Shown in pieces: positions 52,736 to 61,885 of a stretch of DNA of 64,000 nucleotides (the first letter of the stretch is position 1; every line of letters begins with the position of its first letter). The notes below the pieces were generated by a model. That model ran no database searches. It saw only the letters and a program-made list of their open reading frames with translations, and had not been told where the DNA came from. Location of the stretch: NCBI GenBank assembly GCA_011322445.1, contig DRMV01000037.1:28974-92973 (forward strand). The letters are read 5' to 3'. Both the position numbers and the translations under genes were made by a program. The DNA is from Chloroflexota bacterium (GTDB lineage Bacteria; Chloroflexota; Anaerolineae; Anaerolineales; DRMV01).

Positions 52736-54112
52736 TCAGGCGGTTTGACCGAATTGATAGAAGAACCGCACCAGGGCCTCCATGCCTTTTTGCCATGTGG
52801 GCAGGTGCAGGTTTTCGTTAGGGGCGTGCAGGTTGCCATCGGGAAGGCCGAAACCGGTGAGCACCGATTCCAGCCCCAGAATTTCTTCCATTTGCGCCAC
52901 GACCGGAATGCTGCCGCCTTCCCGGCGGTAGAAGGGCTGCCGCCCCCAGGTGGCTTCCAGCGCCGCGGCCAGGGCCTGCACCGCGGGGGTGTGGATGTCG
53001 GTGAGGGAAGCCGGCCCGCCAGCCATGACGTCGAGTTCCCAGCGGATGGTAGCAGGCGCGTGGGCTTTCAGGTAGGCTTTGAGTTGCTTGGCCACCTCGT
53101 CGGGGTCCTGGTCAGGCACCAGGCGGCAGGAAATCTTCGCCATTGCGTAGGAAGGGATCACGGTTTTGGCGCCTTTTTCAATGAAACCACTGTAAAGGCC
53201 GTTGATTTCCAGCGTGGGGCGCGCGCCGGTGCGTTCCACCGGCGTGTATTCGGGTTCGCCCCAGAGTTCGGGCACGCCGGTCTGTTCCAGATAGAACGCG
53301 GTGGGGTCGAAGGGTAGTTGCGCCAGCGCCTGGCGTTCCTCGTCGGTGAGGGGGCGCACCTTGTCGTAAAAGCCGGGCAGGGTGATGCGCCCGTGTTCGT
53401 CGTGCATGCCCGCGATGAGTTCGGCCAGCGCCTGCGCGGGGTTGTGCACCACGCCGCCGTAAATGCCGGAATGCAGGTCGTGGGCGGGGCCGTAAACCCG
53501 CAGTTCGAAATAGGCCAGCCCGCGCAGGCCGTAGGTGATGGTCGGCCAGTCGGGGCCTAACATGCCTGCATCAGGGTTCAGGCAGACGTCGGCAGCGAGC
53601 AGGTCTTTGTGCTCGGCGATGAACGTGGCGAGGTCGGGCGAGCCGATTTCCTCTTCCCCTTCGATGATGAATTTCACATTGACCGGCAAGCCAGCCTGTG
53701 CGGCGGCTTCCACGGCTTTCAGGGAAGCCATCACCTGCCCCTTCATGTCGGTCGCGCCGCGGGCGTAAAGGCGTTCCTCGCGCACGGCAGGTTCGAAGGC
53801 CGGGCTTTCCCACAATTCCAGCGGCTCGGCAGGCTGGACGTCGTAGTGGCCGTAGATGAGCACCGTGGGCGCGTTTTCGCGCGCCGCGGGTAGTTCGCCA
53901 TACACCACGGGGTGGCCCGCGGTAGGGTAAACGGCTACCTGCTGCGCCCCAATGGCACGCAAGTTGTCGGCCACCCAGTTGGCCGCGCGGGCGATGTCTT
54001 CCTGATGTTCGGGCGTCGTGGAAATCGAGGGAATGCGAAGGAAGGCTTCCAGTTCGGCGAGGAAGCGGCTGTGGTTTTCCTGAAGGTATTGCAAAGCCTG
54101 AGAGAGGGACAT
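52736..54112 (-). CDS. M20 family metallopeptidase (dipeptidase)
   Basis: A 458-residue zinc exopeptidase with an interposed dimerisation domain. Ligands: H in IYGHYDVQP, D in ARGATDMKG, the catalytic EE in IEGEEEIGS, D in LNPDAGML and the last His in PNENLHLP. Most similar to M20 dipeptidases that release terminal amino acids in the cytoplasm. ATG 54112 has GAGG 8 bases upstream, and a -10 TATAAT (minus, 54146-54141) lies 29 bp away. Confidence 0.92.
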   Translation of the reverse strand: MSLSQALQYLQENHSRFLAELEAFLRIPSISTTPEHQEDIARAANWVADNLRAIGAQQVAVYPTAGHPVVYGELPAARENAPTVLIYGHYDVQPAEPLELWESPAFEPAVREERLYARGATDMKGQVMASLKAVEAAAQAGLPVNVKFIIEGEEEIGSPDLATFIAEHKDLLAADVCLNPDAGMLGPDWPTITYGLRGLAYFELRVYGPAHDLHSGIYGGVVHNPAQALAELIAGMHDEHGRITLPGFYDKVRPLTDEERQALAQLPFDPTAFYLEQTGVPELWGEPEYTPVERTGARPTLEINGLYSGFIEKGAKTVIPSYAMAKISCRLVPDQDPDEVAKQLKAYLKAHAPATIRWELDVMAGGPASLTDIHTPAVQALAAALEATWGRQPFYRREGGSIPVVAQMEEILGLESVLTGFGLPDGNLHAPNENLHLPTWQKGMEALVRFFYQFGQTA

Positions 54113-54140
54113 AGGAAACCTCGCAAAATGAGATGGAAGT

Positions 54141-54146
54141 ATTATA
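54141..54146 (-). promoter_or_regulatory. -10 box of the M20 peptidase gene
   Basis: Minus-strand TATAAT, 29 bp upstream of the ATG. Confidence 0.55.
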
Positions 54147-54193
54147 CCGCTAAGCAAGGGCGCTTTCCCGACCCTCATCTGTTTCTCATGGGA

Positions 54194-54199
54194 TATAAT
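54194..54199 (+). promoter_or_regulatory. -10 box of the 54258 gene
   Basis: TATAAT, about 59 bp upstream of the ATG; divergent from the M20 promoter. Confidence 0.5.
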
Positions 54200-54257
54200 T
54201 TCCTAAAATCCGTCAGAGCGCTTGGGCTGTGGAGAGGCAGCCGTTGGGCAGGTGACG

Positions 54258-55064
54258 ATGAACGCTATGGAGCGGGAAAGACGCCGTTACCGCAATTTGG
54301 ATGCTGACAAGATTGTCGCCACGGCCACGGTGTTGTGCCGCCGCATCAAGGAGCGGTTTCCGCAGCGGGGGCTCAATCAGGTGTGTGCCGATTTGCAAAA
54401 GGCCGCAGAGGAAACCCGCCAGCGCGCGGCGTGGATTGCGCGTCCCCATTGGGCGATTCGCCTTGCGATTGTGTTGGTGGTGGGGGTGCTGTTGTTGATT
54501 ATGGCGCGTTTGCTCTTGATCATTCACCTCGATGTGCGGCAATTGCAAAGTTTGGGCCTGGCCGATTTTCTGCAAACGCTGGAGGCGGCGATCAATGATG
54601 TCATTTTGATCGGTGCAGCGCTGTTTTTCTTTTTCACGGTGGAAGCCCGCCTCAAGCGCCGCCGTGCGCTGGAGGCGTTGCACGAATTGCGCTCGCTGGC
54701 GCATGTCATTGATATGCACCAGTTGACCAAAGACCCGGAGCGCGTGCTGAAACGCGGGGCTTCGACGGCTTCTTCCCCGGTGGAGGATTTGACCCTTTTC
54801 GAGCTTTCCCGCTACCTGGATTATTGCAGCGAGATGCTTTCGCTGATTGGGAAAATCGCCGCGCTTTATCTGCAGGAATTCGACGACCCGGTGGCTTTGG
54901 GGGCAGTGGATGAAATCGAAAGCCTGACCACCAATCTTTCCCGCAAGATCTGGCAGAAACTGCTGATTGTGCATTCGTTGATGGAAAAAGAGCAGGCCGG
55001 CGTGCTGCAAGCAAGGGTGGGGGAACGCGTAGGCGGAGAGGGGGGTGGGCAGATAGTCGGGTAG
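54258..55064 (+). CDS. Membrane protein of unknown function
   Basis: A 268-residue protein. Residues about 62-85 and 105-125 are hydrophobic (IRLAIVLVVGVLLLIMARL; NDVILIGAALFFFFTVEA); the rest is helical and charged on both sides (LKRRRALEALHELRSLAHVID). No family is recognised. Start ATG 54258 with AGGTGA. The last codons and the TAG stop fall inside octamer array C, which also means the C-terminus QIVG comes from the repeat. Confidence 0.65.
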   Translation: MNAMERERRRYRNLDADKIVATATVLCRRIKERFPQRGLNQVCADLQKAAEETRQRAAWIARPHWAIRLAIVLVVGVLLLIMARLLLIIHLDVRQLQSLGLADFLQTLEAAINDVILIGAALFFFFTVEARLKRRRALEALHELRSLAHVIDMHQLTKDPERVLKRGASTASSPVEDLTLFELSRYLDYCSEMLSLIGKIAALYLQEFDDPVALGAVDEIESLTTNLSRKIWQKLLIVHSLMEKEQAGVLQARVGERVGGEGGGQIVG

Positions 55065-55091
55065 TCAGGTGGTCGGACAGTCAGGTGGTCG
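55052..55091 (-). repeat. Octamer repeat array C (YGACYNNN, on the minus strand)
   Basis: On the minus strand the units read CGACCACC, TGACTGTC, CGACCACC, TGACTACC, CGACTATC. CGACCACC, TGACTACC and CGACTATC occur identically in array A. The array covers the stop of the upstream gene. Confidence 0.75.
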
Positions 55092-55396
55092 GAGGCAAGC
55101 GGCGTCGCTTTTGCTCAGGGCGGCACGGGGCATCACAGCACAGGGCATCTGGGCATCTTTTTCCCCATCGGTGCAAATCGGTGGCATCGGCGGATTTTTT
55201 TCTGTGCAATCTGCGAAATCTGCGGTTTGTTTTTCCCCCGCTGCCCTTCGACTTCGGGCTTCGACTGCGCTCAGCCCTCCGCTCAGGACGGCACAGGGCA
55301 TCAGGGCATCCGGGCATCAGGGTATCTTTCCCCCCATTGCGGCTTTGGCCCGCGGCGATGAAAGGCTTTTCCCTTGCCCTTCCTTTGCCGCGCGGT
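55092..55396. repeat. Mosaic of short repeats in a gene-free stretch
   Basis: About 300 bases without a gene. A 24-base element at 55113-55136 (GCTCAGG..GGGCATCAC) recurs with three changes at 55281-55304. GGGCATC-type units repeat around both. 55202-55229 matches the palindrome at 40563-40590 in 25 of 28 bases. 55247-55287 is of the CTTCGACT-CGCTCAG type. Only the folC promoter at the right end looks functional. Confidence 0.7.
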
Positions 55397-55402
55397 TACA
55401 AT
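55397..55402 (+). promoter_or_regulatory. -10 box of a predicted leaderless folC mRNA
   Basis: TACAAT at 55397-55402; the ATG begins 7 bases later, without a ribosome-binding site. Confidence 0.55.
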
Positions 55403-55408
55403 CACGCC

Positions 55409-56842
55409 ATGCCCGAATACGAACCCGATTATCAGGCTGCGCTGGATTTTCTTTACAGTTTCATCGATTACAGTTTGACGCGCAACCTGCGAAATGCCCC
55501 CGAAAAATTCGACCTGGCGCGCGTCGAGGCGTTACTGGAAGCCCTGGGCGACCCGCATCGTGCCTACCCCGTGCTGCACATTGCTGGCACGAAAGGGAAA
55601 GGCTCGACAGCGGCATTGATGGCCGCGGCTTTGCAGGCGCAGGGCTACACAGTGGGGCTTTATACTTCGCCGCATCTGGAAGATTTTGCCGAGCGCATTC
55701 AGGTGAATGGCCGCCCAATGCCCCACGCGGATCTGCCGCGGGTGGTGGCGCGCCTCGAGCCTTGCATCGCGCGCATTCCCGGGCTCACGACTTTCGAACT
55801 CATCACGGCAGCGGCCTTCCTTTACTTTGCCGAGCGTGCCGTGGATGTGGCGGTGGTGGAAGTGGGCCTTGGCGGGCGGTTGGATGCCACCAACGTGGTG
55901 CACCCCCTGGTTTCGGTGATTACGCCGATTTCTTACGACCACACCGCCATTTTGGGCAATACGCTGGAAGCCATTGCTGGCGAAAAAGCGGGCATTATCA
56001 AGCCGGGCGTGCCGGTGGTCATGGCCCCGCAGCCGCCCGAAGCGCGGCAGCGCATTGCGGCGGTGGCTGCCGAGCGAGAGGCTCCGCTGATTGAAGTGGG
56101 GCGCGATTGGCTCTACGCGCCGGTGGCGCGTTCGCTGGAAGGACAGGTGCTCTTCGTGTGGCACAAAGCCGAGCAGCCGCTGGTGGATGCCTTCGTGGAA
56201 TCTGGCGGTTTTCAGGAATGGGAACCCACCCGCCTGCGCATTTCGCTGCTGGGGCCGCATCAGGTGATCAACGCGGCCACGGCCTACGCCGCGCTGCAAA
56301 CCGCGCGGCGGCAGGGGCTGGCGCTGTCGCCGGAAGCCATCCGCCGCGGGTTTGCCGCGGCCCGCTGGCCCGGCCGTTTCGAGGTGCTGCACCGCAATCC
56401 CCCGCTGGTGGTGGATGGCGCGCACAACCGCGCCGCAGCCCATCAAATTCGCCTCACGCTGGACGAATATTTCCCCGGCTGGCCGCTGGTGCTGGTGTTT
56501 GGCGCCTCGGCCGATAAAGACATCCGCGGCATGTTGGAAGAACTGGTGCCTCGTGCCCGGCGTGTCATTGTGACCCGTTCCCACCATCCCCGCGCCGCCG
56601 ACCCCGAAGACCTGCGCGCCCAGGTGCACCAACTCGGCCGGGCGGCTCAGGCCTTTGCCGACGTGGAAGACGCCTTGCAGGCGGCTTTCCGCGCCGCGGC
56701 GGGTGAGGCTGTGGTGTTGGTGACGGGCAGCCTCTTCGTCGCCGCGGCCGCACGTAGCGTTTGGCACGCGGCCCACCTGGCTTCCAGCCACTGGCAACCC
56801 CTTTCCTTGCACCGTATCTCTGCTCCCTCAGGTGGCTTATGA
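55409..56842 (+). CDS. folC: Bifunctional folylpolyglutamate/dihydrofolate synthase
   Basis: A 477-residue Mur-ligase-like enzyme adding glutamate to folates. Marks: the P-loop HIAGTKGKGSTAALMAA, YTSPHLEDFAERIQVNG, VEVGLGGRLDATNVV and SYDHTAILGNTLEAIAGEKAGIIKPG; VVDGAHNRAA is the C-terminal signature. ATG 55409 is the start with conserved N-terminus; an upstream extension would run through repeats. Its TGA overlaps the lon ATG. Confidence 0.93.
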   Translation: MPEYEPDYQAALDFLYSFIDYSLTRNLRNAPEKFDLARVEALLEALGDPHRAYPVLHIAGTKGKGSTAALMAAALQAQGYTVGLYTSPHLEDFAERIQVNGRPMPHADLPRVVARLEPCIARIPGLTTFELITAAAFLYFAERAVDVAVVEVGLGGRLDATNVVHPLVSVITPISYDHTAILGNTLEAIAGEKAGIIKPGVPVVMAPQPPEARQRIAAVAAEREAPLIEVGRDWLYAPVARSLEGQVLFVWHKAEQPLVDAFVESGGFQEWEPTRLRISLLGPHQVINAATAYAALQTARRQGLALSPEAIRRGFAAARWPGRFEVLHRNPPLVVDGAHNRAAAHQIRLTLDEYFPGWPLVLVFGASADKDIRGMLEELVPRARRVIVTRSHHPRAADPEDLRAQVHQLGRAAQAFADVEDALQAAFRAAAGEAVVLVTGSLFVAAAARSVWHAAHLASSHWQPLSLHRISAPSGGL

Positions 56843-59286
56843 ACCACGATTACGAAGAAGACCATGACCTCTTTGACGATACCCCCCCGTGGGACCAGCC
56901 TTTCAACGACGACGCCGCGGCTGCGTTGCGTTCCCAAACCGAGGCGCTCTATGCTGTGCCGGAGCCCCGCCCCGACGAAGATGGCCTGTTGACGTTGCCG
57001 GCGGTGGTGCTGGCCGATAGCATTGTCTTCCCGCATCTGGTGGCACCGCTTATCGTGCCCGGCGAGGAAAACGTCGCCGCGGTGCGCGCCGCAGTGGAGA
57101 ATGCCACGACCCTGGTTGTTTTCTTGCTGAGCGACTTGAGCAAGGAAAGCCCCACCTGGGCCGATGTCTTCCCGATGGGGGTCGAGGTTGCCGCGGGCTT
57201 TCCTTATGCCATGCCTAACGAAGCCCACGCAACGCTGATGCAGGGACGGCGGCGGGTGGAATTGGTCGAGGTGGTGGAAACTTCCCCCTACCCGGTGGTG
57301 CGGGTGCGCCCTGTCGCGCCCCCTGAGCCGGAAGACGCCGAGAGCCGCGCGCTGATGAAGGCCGCTTTGCGCACTTTCGAGCGTTTTGTGGAACTCAACG
57401 ACGCCCTGCCCGAGGAAACCTACCTCTACGCCCTTAATGCCGACCAGATGGGCTGGTTGGCCGATTTGATGGCGATGGCGCTTTCGCCCGACCACGCGTT
57501 GCTGTTGGAGGTGCTTGGCCTGGCCGACCCTGCGGCGCGGTTGCAGCGCGTGCTCGAAGCCATGCAGCAAGAGGTGGCGCGCCTGGAACTGGAAGACGAA
57601 ATTCACAGCCGGGTGCAGGATGAAATGGACCGCAACCAGCGGGAAGCCTACCTGCGGGAGCAGATGCGCGCCATCCAGACCGAACTCGGCGAAGGGGATT
57701 TCTGGACCCAGGAAATCAACGAATTGCGGGAGCGTGTCGAGAAGGCCAATTTGCCGGAGGAGCCGCGCGCCCGGGCGTTGAAGGAAATTGAGCGGCTGGG
57801 GCAACTGCCGCCTATGGCACCTGAAGTGGGCATTTTGCGCACTTACATCGAATGGATTCTCGACCTGCCGTGGACCGAGGCCACCGACGATAATCTGGAT
57901 ATCGCCCACGCGGCCGAAGTGTTGGAAGAGCACCACTATGGTCTGCCCAAGGCCAAAGACCGCATTTTGGAATACATCGCAGTGCGCAATTTGAAGCCCA
58001 AGCGCACCCGCCAACCCATTTTATGCTTTGTAGGTCCGCCCGGCACGGGGAAGACCTCGTTGGGAAAATCCATTGCCGAGGCGTTAGGGCGCAAGTTTGT
58101 GCGGGTTTCCCTGGGCGGTGTGCGCGACGAAGCCGAAATTCGCGGGCATCGGCGCACCTATATCGGGGCGTTGCCGGGGCGCATTCTGCAAACCATGAAG
58201 CGCGCCAGCACGATCAACCCGGTTTTCATGCTCGACGAGGTCGATAAACTTGGCAACGATTTCCGCGGCGACCCTTCTGCGGCGCTGCTGGAAGTGCTCG
58301 ACCCCGAACAAAATTACGCTTTCTCCGATCATTACCTGGAACTGCCTTACGACCTTTCCAAAGTGCTTTTCATTACCACCGCGAACACCCTCGCGACCAT
58401 TCCGCCGGCATTGCTCGACCGGATGGAAGTCATCGAGTTCCCCGGCTATGTCGAAGAAGAGAAAATTCACATCGCGCGCCGCTTCCTCATCCCCCGCCAG
58501 ATGGAAGAAAGCGGCCTTTCGGAAGAAGACATTCGTTTCACCGATGCGGCCCTTCGCCGGGTGATTCGGGAATACACCAACGAGGCCGGGGTGCGCAACC
58601 TGGAGCGCGAAATTGGGCGCATTTGCCGCAAGGTCGCGCGTTTGAAGGCGGAAGGCAAGCGTTTCCCTCATCGTATCACCGGCCGCACGGTGGCGCGCTT
58701 CCTCGGCCCCGCGGTGTATTTCGATATGGAAGCCGAAACGGAAGACGAGGTGGGGGTGGCGATGGGGCTGGCCTGGACGGTCACCGGCGGCGAGGTGATG
58801 CCCGTTGAAGTGCTGTTGATGGATGGCAAAGGCGACCTGCGCATTACCGGCCAGATTGGCGATGTGATGCAGGAATCGGCTCAGGCGGCGCTTTCCTATT
58901 TGAAAGCACATCGCACCGATTTTGGCCTGGAAGCCGAGGCTTTCGAGAAGACCGATATTCACATCCATGTGCCGGAAGGCGCGGTGCCGAAAGACGGCCC
59001 CAGCGCCGGCGTGACAATGGCTGTGGCGCTGATTTCGGCTTTCACCCACCGTCCCGTGCGTCACGAGGTGGCAATGACGGGCGAAATTACCTTGCGGGGC
59101 AAGGTGCTGCCGGTAGGCGGCGTGCGAGAAAAAGTGCTTGCGGCGCACCGGCATGGCCTCAAAACGGTGATCTTGCCGGAGCGCAATTTGAAAGACCTGG
59201 AGGACGTGCCGAAATCGGCATTGCAGGCGCTGCGCGTTGTCGCTGTCTGTCGTTTGGACGAAGTGCTGACGGAAGCCCTGCGTTAA
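56839..59286 (+). CDS. lon: ATP-dependent protease Lon
   Basis: An 815-residue Lon. An acidic 45-residue start precedes the N-terminal substrate domain (LPAVVLADSIVFPHLVAPLIV). Walker A is GPPGTGKTS, Walker B ends in FMLDEVDKL, and the catalytic dyad is S722 (KDGPSAG) and K765 (GGVREKVLAA), 43 residues apart as in E. coli Lon. It degrades damaged and regulatory proteins in the cytoplasm. ATG 56839 overlaps the folC stop; the pair is translationally coupled. Confidence 0.95.
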   Translation: MNHDYEEDHDLFDDTPPWDQPFNDDAAAALRSQTEALYAVPEPRPDEDGLLTLPAVVLADSIVFPHLVAPLIVPGEENVAAVRAAVENATTLVVFLLSDLSKESPTWADVFPMGVEVAAGFPYAMPNEAHATLMQGRRRVELVEVVETSPYPVVRVRPVAPPEPEDAESRALMKAALRTFERFVELNDALPEETYLYALNADQMGWLADLMAMALSPDHALLLEVLGLADPAARLQRVLEAMQQEVARLELEDEIHSRVQDEMDRNQREAYLREQMRAIQTELGEGDFWTQEINELRERVEKANLPEEPRARALKEIERLGQLPPMAPEVGILRTYIEWILDLPWTEATDDNLDIAHAAEVLEEHHYGLPKAKDRILEYIAVRNLKPKRTRQPILCFVGPPGTGKTSLGKSIAEALGRKFVRVSLGGVRDEAEIRGHRRTYIGALPGRILQTMKRASTINPVFMLDEVDKLGNDFRGDPSAALLEVLDPEQNYAFSDHYLELPYDLSKVLFITTANTLATIPPALLDRMEVIEFPGYVEEEKIHIARRFLIPRQMEESGLSEEDIRFTDAALRRVIREYTNEAGVRNLEREIGRICRKVARLKAEGKRFPHRITGRTVARFLGPAVYFDMEAETEDEVGVAMGLAWTVTGGEVMPVEVLLMDGKGDLRITGQIGDVMQESAQAALSYLKAHRTDFGLEAEAFEKTDIHIHVPEGAVPKDGPSAGVTMAVALISAFTHRPVRHEVAMTGEITLRGKVLPVGGVREKVLAAHRHGLKTVILPERNLKDLEDVPKSALQALRVVAVCRLDEVLTEALR

Positions 59287-59329
59287 GGGGGAAATTGTCA
59301 CCTCTTTACCCTCTGTGCCGCTAACTGGC

Positions 59330-59358
59330 TTGACATTCTCATCGTCCTTTTATAAAAT
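59330..59358 (+). promoter_or_regulatory. Strong sigma-70-type promoter of hppA
   Basis: TTGACA (59330-59335), a 17-bp spacer, then TAAAAT (59353-59358), the best match in the window. Confidence 0.88.
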
Positions 59359-59368
59359 CGGGCTACCG

Positions 59369-59394
59369 CCCATTGTGCGTGGCGTCACAATGGG
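59369..59394 (+). promoter_or_regulatory. Hairpin in the hppA 5' leader
   Basis: CCCATTGTG (59369-59377) and CACAATGGG (59386-59394) form a perfect 9-bp inverted repeat with an 8-base loop just after the predicted start of transcription. It may be an operator or mRNA-stabilising structure. Confidence 0.6.
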
Positions 59395-59429
59395 GACGTT
59401 ATCTTTTACCCTGGAGGAGGCTTAGACGC

Positions 59430-61763
59430 ATGAGTTTATTGACCCCCGCTGAACAAATTGCCATTTGGGTGATTTTAGGCATTGCCATCCTTGGCCTTGC
59501 CTACGCCCTCTTCCTGCGGAACCAGATTCTGCGGGAAGACAAAGGCACAGAGAAGATGCAAGAGGTCTGGAGCGCCATCCGTGACGGGGCGGTGGCTTAC
59601 CTGAACAGCCAGACCAAGATTATCATGCCGTTCATTTTAATTCTGACGGTGCTGCTTTTCTTCTCTGTGTACATCGTTCCCGTTTCCGAAGAAGCCATGC
59701 AGCGCTTTGCCGGGTTGCCTGTTGGAACAGTCCGCTTGATCATGGGTGTTGGTCGGGCGGGCGCTTTTGTTTTAGGCTCCCTGTTCTCGCTGGCTGTGGG
59801 GCAAATTGGTATGCGCATGGCTGTGGAAGGCAATGTGCGCGTGGCTTCGGCGGCGCGGCGCTCGTTTGGTGACGCTCTCCGCATTGCCTACCGTGCGGGC
59901 ACGATTACCGGCATGCTCACCGACGGTCTGGGGCTGCTGGGCGGCACCATCATCTTCATGTATTTCGGCATTGCCGCGCCCGACGCCTTGCTGGGCTTTG
60001 GTTTTGGCGCCACGCTGATTGCCCTCTTCATGCGCGTGGGCGGCGGCATTTACACCAAGGCCGCGGATGTGGGCGCTGACCTGGTGGGTAAGGTGGAAGC
60101 CGGCATCCCCGAAGACGACCCCCGCAACCCCGCTGTGGTGGCCGACCTGGTGGGCGACAACGTCGGCGACTGCGCCGGTATGGCTGCCGATATTTTTCAG
60201 TCCTATGAAGTGACCATCGTCGCTGCTTTGATCCTCGGCCTGGCCCTCTGGCACATCACCGGTAGCATGGCCTGGATTGTGTATCCGCTGCTGGTGCGTG
60301 GCATTGGCGTGTTCTCCTCCATCATCGGTACTTACCTGGTCAAGGGCGGCCCCGACAAGGGCGGCGACGCGATGAAAGCCATTTTCAAAGGCTTTCTCTC
60401 TTCCGCAGCCATTTCGACGGCCTTGTTCTATGCTGTGGGCTGGTATTACCTGGGCGTGATGCAAAAAGGCTCGTTGCCCGGCGGCTGGTGGCGTGCCCCG
60501 ACGGCGGTGGCTGTAGGCGTGCTCCTCGCGATTGCCAACGACCGCCTGACCGATTACTTCACCGGCGCTGAAGGCAAACCCGTCCGGGAAATCAAAAAAT
60601 CAGCCGACACCGGTTCGGCAACCCTGATTTTGCAGGGCCTGGCAGTGGGGTACGAATCGTCGGTTTGGGCGATTCTGGTGATTGCCCTCACCATCATGGG
60701 CTCGGTGTGGATCTTCCAGGGTATTCCCGGGCTGACCGAGGTAGAAAAGATCACCTACATCCTCTACGGCGTTTCCATGACCGGTATCGGTATGCTGACC
60801 CTCACCGGCAACAACGTCGCAATGGATTCCTTTGGCCCGATTTCCGACAACGCCAACGGCATTGGCGAAATGTCGTGGGCTGGCATGGAAGACGAAGAGA
60901 CCAAAGTGGCCCAGCAGATCATGGCCGACCTGGACGCGGTGGGCAACACCACCAAGGCCATTACCAAAGGTGTGGCCATTGGCTCGGCGGTCATCGCCGC
61001 GGTGGCCCTCTTTGGCTCTTACATGGTCGATGTGAGCAAGGCGCAGGCGCAGGCAGGCGTGCCTGATGCGTTGCTCTTGAAGAACCTTGGCATTCGTGTT
61101 AACGTGCCTGAGGTGTTCGTGGGCATGCTCATCGGTGGCGCGTTGCCGATGCTTTTCTCCGGCTATGCCATTCAGGCCGTGCGCCGCGCGGCTTCCCTGA
61201 TGGTGGATGAGGTCCGGCGGCAGTTCCGCATGGGCGTGCTGGAAGGCAAACGCAAGCCTGACTACCAGCGCCCGGTCGCGATCTCCACTGTGGCTGCGCA
61301 GAAAGAGCTCATCGCCCTCGCCATTCTGGGCGTGGTCACCCCGATTTTGGTCGGCATGTGGCTGGGCGTGGAGGCGCTGGGTGGCTTCCTGGCCGGTTTG
61401 ATCCTCTCGGGGCAGTTGCTGGCGGTGTTCATGAACAACGCCGGTGGCGCCTGGGATAACGCCAAGAAGACCATCGAAGACGAGCCGAAGGACCCGGCCA
61501 ACAACCTGGGCAAAGGCTCCGACCGGCACAAAGCCAGCGTGGTTGGCGACACCGTCGGCGACCCGCTGAAAGACACCGCCGGCCCTGCGCTGAACCCGAT
61601 GATCAAGGTGGTCAACCTGGTGGCTGTGATTGTGGCCCCCATGGTGGCGCAGTACGAGCATTTCGGTGTGGGCGGTTGGGTGCTCTTCTTCGCCATGCTG
61701 GCTTCCCTGGTTTGGGCTATCTGGTTCAGCCGGCGCAGTGAGAGCGCTCCCTCGCAGGAGTAA
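59430..61763 (+). CDS. hppA: Membrane-bound proton-pumping pyrophosphatase
   Basis: A 777-residue integral membrane pyrophosphatase with about 16 transmembrane helices. Catalytic acidic motifs are YTKAADVGADLVGKVE and DDPRNPAVVADLVGDNVGDCAGMAAD, plus DNANGIGEM and DTVGDPLKDTAGPA. K509 and T512 in GNTTKAIT are the residues that mark the K+-independent H+-pumping class (known family rule). It uses pyrophosphate from biosynthesis to energise the membrane. GGAGGAGG precedes ATG 59430. Confidence 0.95.
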   Translation: MSLLTPAEQIAIWVILGIAILGLAYALFLRNQILREDKGTEKMQEVWSAIRDGAVAYLNSQTKIIMPFILILTVLLFFSVYIVPVSEEAMQRFAGLPVGTVRLIMGVGRAGAFVLGSLFSLAVGQIGMRMAVEGNVRVASAARRSFGDALRIAYRAGTITGMLTDGLGLLGGTIIFMYFGIAAPDALLGFGFGATLIALFMRVGGGIYTKAADVGADLVGKVEAGIPEDDPRNPAVVADLVGDNVGDCAGMAADIFQSYEVTIVAALILGLALWHITGSMAWIVYPLLVRGIGVFSSIIGTYLVKGGPDKGGDAMKAIFKGFLSSAAISTALFYAVGWYYLGVMQKGSLPGGWWRAPTAVAVGVLLAIANDRLTDYFTGAEGKPVREIKKSADTGSATLILQGLAVGYESSVWAILVIALTIMGSVWIFQGIPGLTEVEKITYILYGVSMTGIGMLTLTGNNVAMDSFGPISDNANGIGEMSWAGMEDEETKVAQQIMADLDAVGNTTKAITKGVAIGSAVIAAVALFGSYMVDVSKAQAQAGVPDALLLKNLGIRVNVPEVFVGMLIGGALPMLFSGYAIQAVRRAASLMVDEVRRQFRMGVLEGKRKPDYQRPVAISTVAAQKELIALAILGVVTPILVGMWLGVEALGGFLAGLILSGQLLAVFMNNAGGAWDNAKKTIEDEPKDPANNLGKGSDRHKASVVGDTVGDPLKDTAGPALNPMIKVVNLVAVIVAPMVAQYEHFGVGGWVLFFAMLASLVWAIWFSRRSESAPSQE

Positions 61764-61792
61764 TTTTGCGCCTTCCCTTTCTCGATGGAATG

Positions 61793-61830
61793 AGCAGGCC
61801 ATCGCTTCGGTGGCCTGCTTTCTGTTCTCA
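61793..61830 (+). terminator. Terminator after hppA
   Basis: AGCAGGCCA (61793-61801) pairs with TGGCCTGCT (61811-61819), followed by TTCTGTTCT. A T-rich tail, though interrupted. Confidence 0.75.
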
Positions 61831-61885
61831 TGGGGCTTGCTTTTCTGGCGAAGATAGGGCATACTAAGGGCAAGGGAGAAGAACC

